Assembly: GCF_000583875.1 (NCBI RefSeq)
Contig: NZ_CP006571.1
Span: 599,416-663,415, forward strand
DNA: 64,000 bases
Direction of reading: 5' to 3'
DNA from: Chlamydia avium 10DC88
Lineage (GTDB): Bacteria > Chlamydiota > Chlamydiia > Chlamydiales > Chlamydiaceae
Below the pieces are notes generated by a model. The model ran no database searches. It was not told where the DNA came from and saw only the letters and a list, made by a program, of their open reading frames with translations. The position numbers and the translations under genes were made by a program. Positions 1 through 11,067 of the stretch are shown piece by piece (positions within the stretch are counted from its first letter, which is position 1; each line of letters starts with the position of its first letter).

Positions 1-629
1 GTGCTATGATAGCTGATTTTTCAGATGGAGCTATTGCTCGCATTATGAAAGCAGAAAGTGCATTCGGAGCACAATTTGATTCTCTTTCTGATGCTATTAC
101 TTTTGGTATAGCGCCACCATTAATTGCCATTCGAAGTCTTGATGGAGTGTATACTGAGGGCTTTTATTCTTTGCTTCTCTTGATCACGTCAATTATTTAC
201 TCCTTATGCGGAGTTTTGAGGCTCGTACGCTACAATTTATTCTCTAAAAAGCCTTCTGATACAACGCGCATCTCTTGTTTTATTGGATTACCTATTCCTG
301 CTGCTGCGGCTTGCGTGGTTTCTTTATCCTTACTACTAGTTTCTAACTTCTCAACCGTGTTGCCTAATCAAGTGCATGTTATTTTAATTTCTTTCAGCCT
401 ACTTTTCTCTGGGAGTCTTATGATTTCCCCTTGGAAGTTCCCTGGAATTAAGAATCTACGTTTCAAAGTTTCTTCATTTTTACTTGTAGCAACCACCGGG
501 CTAGTTGCTTGTTTACTTTTCCTAGGTCTTATCGATCACTTTATTGAAGTATTTTTTTTAGTCTCTTGGTTGTATGTTTGTGTGATCTTTCCGATTTTTG
601 CAATTGCGTATTATAAAAAAATGAGATAA
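1..629 (+). CDS. pssA: CDP-diacylglycerol-serine O-phosphatidyltransferase, N-terminus outside window
   Basis: Membrane enzyme that transfers phosphatidate from CDP-diacylglycerol to serine, the step towards phosphatidylserine and phosphatidylethanolamine. The visible 207 residues carry the CDP-alcohol phosphatidyltransferase signature D-G-x2-A-R-x8-G-x3-D-x3-D (D7, G8, A11, R12, G21, D25, D29 of the fragment), followed by about five hydrophobic segments. The frame stays open to base 1, so the ATG at base 6 is internal and the first membrane segment or two lie upstream of the window. It ends 2 bases before rmuC, so the two are probably cotranscribed. The alternative, PgsA, is encoded elsewhere in this window. 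Confidence 0.88.
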   Translation, partial: AMIADFSDGAIARIMKAESAFGAQFDSLSDAITFGIAPPLIAIRSLDGVYTEGFYSLLLLITSIIYSLCGVLRLVRYNLFSKKPSDTTRISCFIGLPIPAAAACVVSLSLLLVSNFSTVLPNQVHVILISFSLLFSGSLMISPWKFPGIKNLRFKVSSFLLVATTGLVACLLFLGLIDHFIEVFFLVSWLYVCVIFPIFAIAYYKKMR

Positions 630-631
630 CC

Positions 632-1816
632 ATGATGAGTTTTATACATGTTGTGGTTTCTACTTCATCCTTATGTCTAGGAGTATTGTTATCATCGTTT
701 TACTATCGCAAGAGAGAGGTACGATATTTAGAAGAACAACGTAAACTAGAGAACGAAAATATCTTGTTGAAAAATTCATTAGAGCTTTCTCGTCAATCAG
801 AGCAATTAATGGAAGATTTTAGCAATAAGCTTTCTGTGACATGTCAGGCCCTGATTAAAGATATGAAAGCGGAAACTCAAGTTTATTTTTCTGAAAAATC
901 TAAAACTATTGAGTCCTTGCTTTTACCAGTCCAAACTACATTACTTGCTTTTAAACAAAATTTAGAGACCTTTGAAACTAAACATGCTGAGGATCGTGGA
1001 GCGTTAAAAGAACAAATCACGCATTTATTATCTGTAGAAAAAAAATTAGAGAAAGAAACACAGTCTCTTACAAATATTTTAAAACATCCAGGAGCACGTG
1101 GTCGTTGGGGAGAAATTCAACTTGAAAGGATTTTAGAACTTTCTGGAATGCTTAAATATTGTGACTACGAAACACAAGCTAGCGATCCTCAAGGTCTTGT
1201 TCGTGCGGATATGATTGTTCGCCTGCCTCAAGAACGTTGTTTAATTATTGATGCTAAAGCTCCATTTTCTGAAACATATTTCTCTGATGAGAATATGGAT
1301 AAATCAGAACTTGTTGGGAAAATTAAAGAACATATTAAAATTTTAAAATCAAAAAGTTATTGGGATAAATTCCGTTACTCTCCTGAATTTGTTATTCTCT
1401 TTCTTCCAGGAGAAAGTATTTTTAATGATGCCTTGCGTATAGCTCCTGAGCTCATTGATATTGCAGCGGCTTCTAATATCATTCTCTCGAGTCCTTTAAC
1501 ACTATTAGCATTGCTTAAAACAATTGCTCATACATGGAAACAGGAAAATCTACAGAAACAAATCCAAGAAATAGGCCAACTGGGGAAAGAGCTTCACCAT
1601 CGTTTACATGTTGTTTTTAATCACTTTTATAAACTTGGAAAAAACTTAAATAATGCTGTCCAAAGTTATAATGACATGGCTTCTAGCCTACAACATAGAG
1701 TACTTCCAACACTCAGGAAATTCGAGGACTTAGAATTGACTTCTTCTTTGCACAAGATAGAAGAGCCTAGTATTTGTAATCCTACCAAGCCCTTTTTACC
1801 TAATCCCTCAGAATAA
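632..1816 (+). CDS. rmuC: RmuC-family protein (DNA recombination protein RmuC homologue)
   Basis: A 394-residue protein with an N-terminal membrane anchor (about residues 4-24), a long coiled coil (about 28-150), then the RmuC domain with the conserved block GARGRWGEIQLERIL near residue 152 and a nuclease-like core (DMIVRLP, LIIDAKAP). RmuC proteins limit inversion and recombination at short repeats; the reaction is not well defined. It starts with ATGATG two bases after pssA, and the second ATG is equally possible. Its stop codon lies in a stem-loop shared with the convergent M16 protease gene. The family assignment is firm, the cellular role is inferred. Confidence 0.85.
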   Translation: MMSFIHVVVSTSSLCLGVLLSSFYYRKREVRYLEEQRKLENENILLKNSLELSRQSEQLMEDFSNKLSVTCQALIKDMKAETQVYFSEKSKTIESLLLPVQTTLLAFKQNLETFETKHAEDRGALKEQITHLLSVEKKLEKETQSLTNILKHPGARGRWGEIQLERILELSGMLKYCDYETQASDPQGLVRADMIVRLPQERCLIIDAKAPFSETYFSDENMDKSELVGKIKEHIKILKSKSYWDKFRYSPEFVILFLPGESIFNDALRIAPELIDIAAASNIILSSPLTLLALLKTIAHTWKQENLQKQIQEIGQLGKELHHRLHVVFNHFYKLGKNLNNAVQSYNDMASSLQHRVLPTLRKFEDLELTSSLHKIEEPSICNPTKPFLPNPSE

Positions 1817-1833
1817 GAAAATACGTATTCTGA
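1808..1833. terminator. stem-loop between convergent rmuC and M16 protease genes
   Basis: Inverted repeat TCAGAATA / TATTCTGA (8 bp, 10-base loop) overlapping the rmuC stop codon. The convergent position suggests a bidirectional terminator, but no clear T run follows on either side. Confidence 0.4.
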
Positions 1834-1864
1834 AGCATCTACGTTAAAGAAGAAACATGAATAT

Positions 1865-4814
1865 TTATAATGCTGATGTTATAGCAAACTCTTGATCAAA
1901 ACTTTTCATATTTTCACGAAGCATTTCTTCTCCTGCAAAAGAAATGAATGTAGCGCTATTTATAGTATCTTGTAGATATTTCTTCACTACTGTACAAATT
2001 TGTTCTTTAGTAACACTCAGAACTGACCTACGAAATGCTTGTCTTAAAGCAGGAACTCTACCGCAACGTAATCTATAATATCCCGTAGAAGCTCGGCTTC
2101 CTGGAGCAATGGGAGAATCTAAACTTTGGATGACCCCTAAAATTCCTTCATGAATATCTGCGTCTGAAAAATTCCCCTGAGAAATTTCATTAATACCGTG
2201 TAGGAATGCCTGATAACTATTAAAAATCTCAGGATCACGATAACTGTAGCAATAGAATGTTCCTCTGCCTAGATTAACAGCAGCTCCGGAGCCATAAGCC
2301 CCACCTTGTTCTCGAATTTTCGTATGCAAAACGGTATTATCCAATACTTCTGCAGCTACAGTTAACGCAGAAGCATGGGGATGATCGTAGGCTAGATCTC
2401 CAATAGGAAATGCTAATGCATTGAATGCTGCTCGTGCAGGTATATATAACCCTTGAGAAATCACCGAGTTATTTATAATAGGGTTCTCCCAGGAAGCAAT
2501 AGGGACTATTTCTTGATCTAAAATTCCGTAAAAATTCTTCTGTTTTAAATGCTGATAATTACTTTGACTACCGCTAATGACTAACTGACGCCTTCCAAAG
2601 AAGCATTTTTTATATAGATCTTGTAAAATAGCAATAATTTCGTCACTAGACTCATCAAAATTTTTCGTAATCTCACGAATCTTCTTAACATAAGGTATTC
2701 CTGAAGCTAAATAAGACAAAGATGCTGTCAAGGATTTATCCATGCAAGCCATACTAATAGCATAACCCATAGGGCTGTTACGCACGCTATTTGTTAAAGC
2801 TTCATTATGCTGCATGAGCAATTCTTTGATTCTTGCAACATCTGTAAAATCCACATGAGTTACCATGTCCATCAAAACCTGAAATAGATAACCAGCTTTT
2901 GATTCCAAAGATTTTCCACGAATACTCACTGAAGGAGATAATACAGTATTATTATTGGCATGAGGCGAAAACTCATAAGAAACGTCTACTCCTCCTGTGT
3001 GCTCAAGAAGAAACTCTAAATTCTCTTTATATGATCTTTCTCCTGACCCTAATTGAGGCATGAGAAAAACAAGTAAACGCAACCAAGGAAGTTCTTCAAC
3101 AGATAAAGGAGGGACATTCATAACGAGTTCAGCAAAGATTAAATCATTGGTGAAACATTCGTGATGAAGTACTTCGCCATAAGTAACATTCTCTTTAACT
3201 AGGTTATATTCTCTTCCTGAATGAGGTACTTTATCTAAAGAAAAATTAGGGAGTACTCTATCAAGATCTTCATTTTGATGTTGATATTCTTCCAACATTT
3301 TAGAAGTATGACGAATATGTTCTTTTTCCTCTGAAGATAACTTATTCTCCACATCTTTAAGAAGAGCTTCTTCTTCTTGGTTTTCTATGGATAACAAATC
3401 TGAATCTGGGAGAAGAATAACTCGAGCAAAATGAGGATTATCTAAAAAAATGCTTCCGAATTAACTTCTCTAGATAATCAGGACGCTGTAGTTTCTCCCG
3501 AAGCTCCATAAATAAACTATGTATCCTCAAGCCATCCTCAGCATTTCCTCCATGTAGCTTCAATAAGCCAGAACGGAAAAATAATGATAATCCATAGGGT
3601 AAGGAATAGCCTGAAATTTCCTTACGATTTAACTCTAGTTGATGGACAGCAGCGTCAACAAGATGTTGAGGAATTCCCTCTCTTATGATCTCTTCTAAAC
3701 AAGCAAAAATCCAAGACTCTAACTTTTGAGCTCCTCCATGGGAACACCCTTTACATATAATTGTAACGGGAATTTCACGAATCTCTCCATCGATTCCCAT
3801 ATCAGCTTGCTTACAAAAGCCAGATTTCAGCAGCCGTGATTTTAAAGGAGCAGCATCTGTACCCATGAGAACAATATCTAATACATACAATGCTAATAAT
3901 TCCTGCTGATCTAATATAGAACATGTCAACCAAGATAATCCAAAAAGTACTTTGTCTTGATTCTGACTATCTGAAGGATACTTCAAAATGTTTCTTACTG
4001 GCTCTTTAAATCTCTTCTGTAGCGGGACAGAAAAAGTTTGCTTTTCTAACTTCCCTACATGTCTGAGTAATTTTTCTTCTAAGAAATCCAGATGTCTTGC
4101 GGGTTTTATATTTCCATAAAAATAGAATAAACAGCGCCCTAGAGTATATTGGCTCTGATGGAATGCCACAATATTGCTATGAGAAAGGTTAAGAATATCT
4201 TTAGGATCTCCTCCCGAATTCACTCCATAAGTAACAGAAGGAAACAAAGCTGCATTTAGGGCTTCTGATAATCGTGCTTCACCCGACATCATTGCTCCTT
4301 TCATCTCATTAAATACAACTCCCGTATGAGTTAAAGAGTTTTCAGGAGAAAATTCATATCTCCATCCTTCTTGTAAAAAGCTATTTTCTGTAAGTAAAGG
4401 ATAGAAAACGGCATCAATGTATACGCTAAGTAAATTATAAAAATCCTCAGGAATTTGTGATGCTGCTGGGTAGCAAGTAAAGTCAGCTCCTGTGAATGCA
4501 TTCATAAATGTATTTAAGCTACGTCGCGTCATGGAAAAAAAAGGATCACGTACAGGATAATTTTTCGATCCACATAGAACCATATGTTCTAAAACATGAG
4601 CGACACCATTTGATGTTTGAGGACATGTCCTCAAACAAATATTAAATACATTTTCTTCATCATTATTGATGATCATCATGATAGAAGCACCTGAAGGCTT
4701 ATGTTCAATCTCTAGTAATTTACTTTCGATTTCAGGGAGTTCCTGGCTTAACTTAATGACAAAATTTCTATAGGTGTCTCCAACCTTCATTGATCCGAAT
4801 CCCTTAATTATCAT
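1865..4814 (-). CDS. M16C (PreP/insulinase-like) zinc metalloprotease, split by a frameshift
   Basis: Peptidase with the inverted zinc motif HxxEH (H73, E76, H77 in HVLEHMVLCGS, counting from base 4814), followed by M16/M16C-associated domains. It is read as two pieces, 4814-3438 (458 aa) and 3397-1865. The first frame ends in RKHFFR-stop at a run of seven T (coding strand, about 3449-3455). With six T the protein reads on as HFLDNPHFARVILLPDSDL and joins the second piece without a gap, giving about 980 residues, the usual length of the PreP class. The likely start is the ATG at 4790 (MKVGDTYRNF). Such enzymes degrade short peptides. The gene is convergent with rmuC. The frameshift may be an assembly error or real. 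Confidence 0.82.
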
Positions 4815-4932
4815 TAGGTGTGCTTGTTATTTTTAAATCTAGAAGATTAATAGTAAGATCGTATCCTTACTTTCCAGAAAAACAAAGTTAATTTAACTTA
4901 GGCATTATTTTCAATAACTCCTAGAGAAAGTT

Positions 4933-6312
4933 ATGAACAATGATCTGCAATATTTTGAAAGTCATTATGAACAAATTCTCCAAGAATTTGCTCATTTTCT
5001 TTCTTTTCGTTCTGTTTCTTCAGATAACCGCTATCTTACTGATTGTATAAACTGTGCACATTTTTTAACCGGAAAGCTTCAAAACATATTCACAACTGAG
5101 TTATGGGAATATCCAGGACATCCTCCCGTTATTTATGCCTATCATAGGCATATAGATCCGTCTAAGCCTACGTTACTTATTTACAATCACTACGATGTTC
5201 AGCCCGCTGATCTTTCTGATGGATGGTTAGGGGATCCTTTTATTATGAGGAAATGTGGAAATAAGATCTTTGCTCGCGGAGCTTCTGATAATAAGGGACA
5301 ATGCTTCTATGCTCTGCAAGCTTTGCAGTATTATTATCAATCACGGCAATGTTTCCCTGTAAACATTCTCTGGATTATTGAAGGAGAAGAAGAACATGGG
5401 AGCCCAGCTCTACAGACATTTATTCATGAAAAAGAAAGCGCTTTTCATGCGGATCATTGTCTTATTTTAGATGGAGGTTTTCCATCTGCTCAATTTCCCT
5501 GCATAAATATTGGGGCTCGCGGTCTAGTAACGATGAAAGTGACATTAAAGGAAGGCGACCAAGACATGCATTCGGGAATCTTTGGAGGCAAGGCCTACAA
5601 TGTGAATCGTGCATTAGCACAACTTTTGTCTTCCTTATATCATTCTGATCACTCTATAGCCGTAGAAAATTTCTATCAAGATGTTACCTTACCTGAAGAA
5701 GGTTCAGCCATCCCAATACAAATTCTTGAGGGTCAAAATGTTCATCACGCTAATTTTTCTCCCGTCCTCTATGCACCTGCTACAAATTCCGAAGAAGCGG
5801 TACGTCTCTATCCTACTTTAGATATTAATGGTATGTCAGGAGGGTATACGGGACCCGGATTTAAAACAGTTATTCCACATCAAGCTACAGCCTATCTTTC
5901 TTGTCGCCTTGTCCCTTATCAACGCCCAAAGAAAGTAGCAGAACAGATCATACAACATTTAAAAAACCGCGTACCTTCTTCTTTAGAATTTTCTTATGAA
6001 ATTTTTGAAGGATCACCAGGCTGGAGGCAACCAAAAGATCTCCCTATAATCTCCATATTAAATGATGTCTATTCATCTATATACCATCGGCCTTGTTTTA
6101 CAACATATATGGAAGCAACCATTCCGATTGCTCCACTTTTAGAAAAGGCTTCTGGAGCCAAGCCTGTGATTGGAGGGGTATCTTATTATAGTGATGCTAT
6201 TCATGCTGCGGAAGAAAATTTCTCTAAAGACCAATTACGAAATGGATTCCTCTCTATTTGTCAGCTTCTCGATAAATTAGGTAAACACAGTGAAACATGT
6301 TTCACTAGTTAA
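4933..6312 (+). CDS. M20-family metallodipeptidase (Dug1/carnosinase-like)
   Basis: A 459-residue zinc peptidase expected to cleave dipeptides in the cytoplasm. Ligands and catalytic residues of the M20 family are visible: H86 and D88 in YNHYDVQPAD, D119 in ARGASDNKG, the acidic group EGEEEHGS at 150-157, D180 in LILDGG and H424 in SDAIHAAEE. A lid/dimerisation domain lies between about 195 and 345. The pattern RGASDNKG with HYDVQP resembles the CNDP/Dug1 branch more than DapE or ArgE, so a dipeptidase is more likely than a biosynthetic deacylase. It stands alone between two minus-strand genes. Confidence 0.8.
   Translation: MNNDLQYFESHYEQILQEFAHFLSFRSVSSDNRYLTDCINCAHFLTGKLQNIFTTELWEYPGHPPVIYAYHRHIDPSKPTLLIYNHYDVQPADLSDGWLGDPFIMRKCGNKIFARGASDNKGQCFYALQALQYYYQSRQCFPVNILWIIEGEEEHGSPALQTFIHEKESAFHADHCLILDGGFPSAQFPCINIGARGLVTMKVTLKEGDQDMHSGIFGGKAYNVNRALAQLLSSLYHSDHSIAVENFYQDVTLPEEGSAIPIQILEGQNVHHANFSPVLYAPATNSEEAVRLYPTLDINGMSGGYTGPGFKTVIPHQATAYLSCRLVPYQRPKKVAEQIIQHLKNRVPSSLEFSYEIFEGSPGWRQPKDLPIISILNDVYSSIYHRPCFTTYMEATIPIAPLLEKASGAKPVIGGVSYYSDAIHAAEENFSKDQLRNGFLSICQLLDKLGKHSETCFTS
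6289..6306. terminator. perfect 18-bp palindrome at the end of the dipeptidase gene
   Basis: AGTGAAACATGTTTCACT is a perfect inverted repeat ending 6 bases before the dipeptidase stop codon ends and 20 bases from the convergent htrA stop. It could fold as a short-loop hairpin in both transcripts. There is no T run, so termination is a guess. Confidence 0.35.
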
Positions 6313-6326
6313 TATTATCCCTAACG

Positions 6327-7790
6327 TTATTCATCAGGTTTTAAGACAATAAAACGAATTACCTCTCCTTGAGAAATCATGAGAAGAATATTTTCATTAT
6401 GGTTGTCTTTTAATACGGAATTGAGTTCTTCTACTGAGAAAACTTTTTGTCGATTTACAGCAAGAATAATTTGCCCTGGAGCTATCCCTGCTGAGCTTGC
6501 TGGTGATCCAGCTTCGACTGCTACAATAAGAACACCTTTGGTATCTGAGGAGATACCTAATTTTTTTGCTGTTTCTGCGTTTAGATTCTGTACACGAATG
6601 CCTACTCGCTGTAAAGCAGATACTCCATCTTCCTGCGGAGCTTGAGAAATCACTACAGGAATTTCAATAATTTTCCCTTCACGAACAATCTTCAGCAAAA
6701 TACGGGTGTCTGGGTCTGTAAGAGAAATAGCATTACGAAAAGCACTCAGAGATTCTACTTCTTTACCATTATAAGCAATGATAACATCCTCTTGTTTTAA
6801 TCCTGCTTTATGAGCAGGGGATCCCTTAACAACATCCGTGATTAGTGCTCCATACACTTTTTCTAATTTATAACATGCTGCTAATTCGGCATCTATAGGC
6901 TGAAGGGTAACGCCTAAAAAACCTCGAATTACTTGACCATCGCTAATTAGTTGATCAATGATTCTTTTGGCCATTACACTAGGAATCGCGAAACCGATAC
7001 CTATGTATCCTCCGCTACCACTCACAATAGCAGTATTGACTCCAATTACCTGTCCATCAATGTTCAACAGGGGGCCACCAGAATTCCCTGGATTAATAGC
7101 AGCATCAGTCTGAATAAAGTCTTCAAAATCCGCAATATGTAACTGATTTCTACCTTTAGCACTAATGACTCCTACAGTGACTGTCGCTTGCAATCCAAAA
7201 GGGTTTCCAATAGCGATGGCCCAGTCACCTACTTTCAAATCATCAGAATTTCCAAAATTCAAATAAGGAAGATTTTTTGCATTAATTTTAATGACAGCTA
7301 AATCTGTTTTAGGATCAAGCCCCACAACTTTAGCAGGGTACTTCTGACCATTATGGAGAGTAACATGAATCTTTCCTGTATCTTCAACAACATGGTTATT
7401 CGTTACTACGTAGCCGTCCGAAGAAACAATAAATCCAGTACCTCGTACAGCCTCCTTAGATATGGGACGTTCTTTTTGAGAAGGCAAGCCAAAAAATCGA
7501 TTGAAAAATTCATCATTGAAATAATCAAAGGGATTATCATAGGGCCCCTTACGTCCTGGAGTAGGCTGAACAGAACGACTACTTTTTGGGAAGCTTTCAA
7601 TATATACGACTCCTGGGGTTGCTTGTTCAGCAACTCTAGAAAATCCACCAGAGATTTCTTTTAGCAATACTTCTTGGGGAACTTCGGATATCCGATTATC
7701 CTTCTTCCCTGCCGCAAATCCCAGGGGAGAGGGAGGCATACCTAAAAAACTTATTACAGCTAATAATATATATAGTGGCTTCTTTGTCAT
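6327..7790 (-). CDS. htrA: periplasmic serine protease/chaperone HtrA (DegP family)
   Basis: A 487-residue S1C protease for quality control of envelope proteins. An N-terminal signal sequence (about residues 1-27) is followed by the protease domain with the triad H133 (TNNHVV), D163 (KTDLAVI) and S237 (NPGNSGGP). Two PDZ domains follow at about 285-375 and 395-480. Chlamydial HtrA is known to be essential and also reaches the host cytosol. Transcription is away from sucCD, with a 290-base AT-rich spacer upstream in which TTGAAA-17-TATTCA is a weak promoter candidate. The gene is complete. Confidence 0.95.
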   Translation of the reverse strand: MTKKPLYILLAVISFLGMPPSPLGFAAGKKDNRISEVPQEVLLKEISGGFSRVAEQATPGVVYIESFPKSSRSVQPTPGRKGPYDNPFDYFNDEFFNRFFGLPSQKERPISKEAVRGTGFIVSSDGYVVTNNHVVEDTGKIHVTLHNGQKYPAKVVGLDPKTDLAVIKINAKNLPYLNFGNSDDLKVGDWAIAIGNPFGLQATVTVGVISAKGRNQLHIADFEDFIQTDAAINPGNSGGPLLNIDGQVIGVNTAIVSGSGGYIGIGFAIPSVMAKRIIDQLISDGQVIRGFLGVTLQPIDAELAACYKLEKVYGALITDVVKGSPAHKAGLKQEDVIIAYNGKEVESLSAFRNAISLTDPDTRILLKIVREGKIIEIPVVISQAPQEDGVSALQRVGIRVQNLNAETAKKLGISSDTKGVLIVAVEAGSPASSAGIAPGQIILAVNRQKVFSVEELNSVLKDNHNENILLMISQGEVIRFIVLKPDE

Positions 7791-8080
7791 ACTTTTCTTC
7801 CCTACCTATGATAGTCCCTAGATTACCTCTACAACCATGGAAACTTACTTGATCTGAATACTTTTGCAAACAGAGATTTTCAAATTCAGGTATAATATCT
7901 TATAAACTTTTTTGGAAAAATTATGAAAAGCAAATTATATTGCAGCTAGACATTACTACAAAGATTTTTTTCTCTTAAAAACTAATAACAGCAGATATTT
8001 TTTCTTATAATTATCCTAATATAAATGATAGTAATTCATATTATAGAAGTATTTTAATCTGTAGTTTTTAATAATCATCA

Positions 8081-8953
8081 TTATGAACGTAGTACAGATT
8101 CTACTATCTCTCCTATACAAGCAGGAGAGTCGACTACTGACACACCAGCATTTCTCAATGCCTGTTTTTTACTTCTCGCGTCACCATGATTTCCAGAAAT
8201 GATAGCTCCTGCATGCCCCATACGCTTTCCTTTAGGAGCTGTTTCCCCAGCAATGAAGGCTACTACAGGTTTGGTGCAATATTTTTGAATCCATTCAGCA
8301 GCTTCTTCTTCAGCACTTCCGCCGATTTCTCCAATCATTAAAATAAGATCTGTGTGTGGATCTTTTTGAAATTCCTCAAGAACATCAATAAACGATGTTC
8401 CGTTCAGTGGATCGCCCCCAATTCCCACACATAAACTCTGCCCAATACTTCTCTTAGTTAGCTGCCATACAGCCTCATAAGTTAAAGTCCCTGATCTGGA
8501 AACAACTCCCACATTTCCTGGAAGATGAATATATCCGGGCATAATACCAATTTTACATGCTCCAGGTTTGATGATTCCAGGGCAATTGGGGCCTATTAAG
8601 CGAGATGAACTTTTACACATGACGTCACTTACTTCAAGCATGTCTTTAGTAGGAATGCCCTCAGTAATACATACAATAAGAGGAATCTTAGCGTCTTCAG
8701 CTTCAAGAATAGCTTCTGCAGCATAAGCGGGGGGAACAAAGATCATAGTTGCTTGGCAATCAGTATCTTGCTTGGCCTCTAAAACAGAATCATAAACAGG
8801 AAGATTTAAATGGACTGTGCCTCCCTTCCCTGGAGTAACTCCGCCAACAAAATAGGATCCATAAGCTAAACATTGTTCTGTATGGAAAGAACCTGCTTTC
8901 CCTGTAATCCCCTGAGTAATTATAGGTACATTTTTACTTAATGAACAGAACAT
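8081..8953 (-). CDS. sucD: succinyl-CoA synthetase alpha subunit
   Basis: Forms succinyl-CoA from succinate, CoA and ATP/GTP, or the reverse, in the truncated chlamydial TCA cycle. The 290-residue protein has a CoA-binding N-terminal half ([19 protein letters not shown]) and the ligase half with the phosphorylated histidine H247 in [10 protein letters not shown]. It lies 8 bases downstream of sucC, in the usual beta-alpha operon order. The 290 bases after its stop codon contain no gene. Confidence 0.96.
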   Translation of the reverse strand: MFCSLSKNVPIITQGITGKAGSFHTEQCLAYGSYFVGGVTPGKGGTVHLNLPVYDSVLEAKQDTDCQATMIFVPPAYAAEAILEAEDAKIPLIVCITEGIPTKDMLEVSDVMCKSSSRLIGPNCPGIIKPGACKIGIMPGYIHLPGNVGVVSRSGTLTYEAVWQLTKRSIGQSLCVGIGGDPLNGTSFIDVLEEFQKDPHTDLILMIGEIGGSAEEEAAEWIQKYCTKPVVAFIAGETAPKGKRMGHAGAIISGNHGDARSKKQALRNAGVSVVDSPACIGEIVESVLRS

Positions 8954-8961
8954 AAGACTCC

Positions 8962-10128
8962 CTAAACCTGTTTACTCAACGTTACAGCTAATTCTGCGCC
9001 TTCATTTAATGAATTAGTGAAGAGACAAGGAATTCCCGAGCGTTGCACAATTTCTCTTCCCTGTTCTACATTTGTTCCTTCTAAGCGTATTACTGTGGGG
9101 ACGGTATTTTCTCTTGTTTGCATAACGGCTACAAGTCCTGATGCTACTGCGGAGCAATTCATAATTCCTCCAAAAATATTAATAAAAAGTACTTTGACAT
9201 TCTCATCCGATAGCACCAAAGAAATTGCTTTCTGAATTTGTTCTTCCGAAGCGCTACCCCCTACATCTAGGAAATTAGCAGCAGTTCCCCCATAAAACTT
9301 CAGAATATCTAATGTACTCATAGCCAATCCTGCACCGTTCACTAAACAACCGATATTTCCATCTAGAGAGATGTAAGAAAGGCCTATCTGTTTAGCAAGA
9401 ACATCTCGAATATTTTCTTGAGAAGGATCATATAGGACTTCTAATTTAGGATGACGATATAGAGCATTGTCATCGATAGTCATCTTAGCATCTAAAATAA
9501 GAAGATTTCCCTCTGTAGTTAGAACTAAGGGATTAATTTCTAATAAAGAAGCATCATTATCATAAAAACACTGTATTAGCTTATGAATTATCTGTATCCC
9601 TTGTTTTCCTACTTCTCCTTCCCACTGCATGAATTTAAGAATTCTTCGAATTTGATAATTATGTATACGTGCATAAGGAGAGAGAGAAATGGTTAATAGT
9701 TGATCAGGAGATTTGCTTGCTACCTCTTCGATGTCCATTCCTCCTGCCTTAGATAACATGACGGATGGACAATGGTGTTTCCTATCTATAATGATGGCTA
9801 GATAATACTCGGTAGAAATTGAAACTAAAGGTGTGATTAAAACTTTCTCTACTGGTAAAGCCTCTCCAGAAGTTTGGTTACTAACAAAATGCATATTTAA
9901 CAGTTGTTGAACAGCATCTTTGATTTCTGGAATAGATTTAGCAATGCGCACGCCTCCATTCTTCCCTCTTCCTCCTGCATGCACTTGTACCTTAATTACT
10001 CCAGAATGGATGTCTAGTTCCTGAATCGCTTGCTCACACTCTAGAAGAGAAGTCACTACTTTGTATGGAGGAGTAGGGATCTTATAGGATACTAGTAGAT
10101 CCTTAGCTTGGTATTCATGGAGGTGCAT
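8962..10128 (-). CDS. sucC: succinyl-CoA synthetase beta subunit (ADP-forming type)
   Basis: ATP-grasp subunit of succinyl-CoA ligase, 388 residues. It starts [12 protein letters not shown], typical for the family. The nucleotide-binding region ([13 protein letters not shown]) and the C-terminal ligase domain ([10 protein letters not shown]) are both present. It is the first gene of sucC-sucD. It is divergent from ftsY across 70 bases, which must hold both promoters; AAGG lies 8 bases before the ATG. Confidence 0.96.
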   Translation of the reverse strand: MHLHEYQAKDLLVSYKIPTPPYKVVTSLLECEQAIQELDIHSGVIKVQVHAGGRGKNGGVRIAKSIPEIKDAVQQLLNMHFVSNQTSGEALPVEKVLITPLVSISTEYYLAIIIDRKHHCPSVMLSKAGGMDIEEVASKSPDQLLTISLSPYARIHNYQIRRILKFMQWEGEVGKQGIQIIHKLIQCFYDNDASLLEINPLVLTTEGNLLILDAKMTIDDNALYRHPKLEVLYDPSQENIRDVLAKQIGLSYISLDGNIGCLVNGAGLAMSTLDILKFYGGTAANFLDVGGSASEEQIQKAISLVLSDENVKVLFINIFGGIMNCSAVASGLVAVMQTRENTVPTVIRLEGTNVEQGREIVQRSGIPCLFTNSLNEGAELAVTLSKQV

Positions 10129-10198
10129 AGATTATCCTTTAAATTTTCCTCCTTATCTTGTATCATCTTTTTTGCTGCAACTAACTTTGCTCTAATCA

Positions 10199-11056
10199 AT
10201 GTTTAAGTTCTTTAGTAGCAAGATTCAATCTTTATTTAAAAAAGCTCCTTCTGTTGATCTTTTAGAATCTGCGGAAAGTTTATTTTATGAAGCAGATTTT
10301 GGTTCTGATCTAACAGAAGAACTATGTTCACGTTTGCTCAAGTGTCAGAAACCCAGTGAAGTTATACTCAAAGAGCTAGTTACTTCTCTGCTACGAGACA
10401 CTTTGGAAGGTCTTCCTATTCTACACAGCCCTATCCAATCTCCTAGTGTATCTCTCGTTCTTGGAACTAATGGATCGGGGAAAACTACTACAATAGCTAA
10501 ACTTGCCCACTACTACCAAAACCGTTCAGAGAAAGTCATGATTGTTGCCACAGACACTTTTCGTGCTGCGGGTATGACTCAAATGCGTTATTGGGCAGAG
10601 AAACTTCATTGTGGTTTTGTTTCGGGGAAACCTAAAGGAGATGCTGCAGCTATTGCCTATGACGGTATCACTGCAGCTATTTCTCGAGGATATGATCGTG
10701 TTCTTATAGATACTTCTGGTCGGTTACACACCCACACGAATCTCCTCCAAGAGCTATCGAAACTCGTGTCTGTATGTAACAAAGCACTTCCAGGTGCTCC
10801 CCATGAAAAGTTCATGACAATAGATGCAACTTTAGGAGGGAATACCGTAGATCAAGTGCGTATTTTTCATGAGACGATTCCCTTATCGGGAATCATCCTG
10901 ACTAAAGTCGATGGTTCTGCTAAAGGAGGAACATTATTCCGTATTGCCAAACAGCTAAAAATCCCCACCAAATTCGTTGGTTACGGTGAATCTGTAGAGG
11001 ATCTTGAAGAATTTCACATTGAGAGATTCTTAGAAAAACTATTCCCTACTTCTTAA
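10199..11056 (+). CDS. ftsY: signal recognition particle receptor FtsY
   Basis: SRP-receptor GTPase that docks the SRP-ribosome complex to the translocon. At 285 residues it consists almost only of the NG domain: the helical N part (1-80), P-loop GTNGSGKT at 89-96, DTFRAAGMTQ, the G3 motif DTSGRLHT and G4 TKVDGSAKGG. The long acidic A domain of E. coli FtsY is missing, as in other small bacteria, so membrane targeting must rely on the N-terminal amphipathic helix (MFKFFSSKIQSLFKK). It ends 12 bases before the convergent yccA. Confidence 0.94.
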   Translation: MFKFFSSKIQSLFKKAPSVDLLESAESLFYEADFGSDLTEELCSRLLKCQKPSEVILKELVTSLLRDTLEGLPILHSPIQSPSVSLVLGTNGSGKTTTIAKLAHYYQNRSEKVMIVATDTFRAAGMTQMRYWAEKLHCGFVSGKPKGDAAAIAYDGITAAISRGYDRVLIDTSGRLHTHTNLLQELSKLVSVCNKALPGAPHEKFMTIDATLGGNTVDQVRIFHETIPLSGIILTKVDGSAKGGTLFRIAKQLKIPTKFVGYGESVEDLEEFHIERFLEKLFPTS

Positions 11057-11067
11057 AATTTAGGGTT

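Noticed and set aside
6379..7664. Several 60-100 codon frames on both strands inside htrA
   Set aside because: They overlap a complete HtrA with an intact catalytic triad and two PDZ domains.
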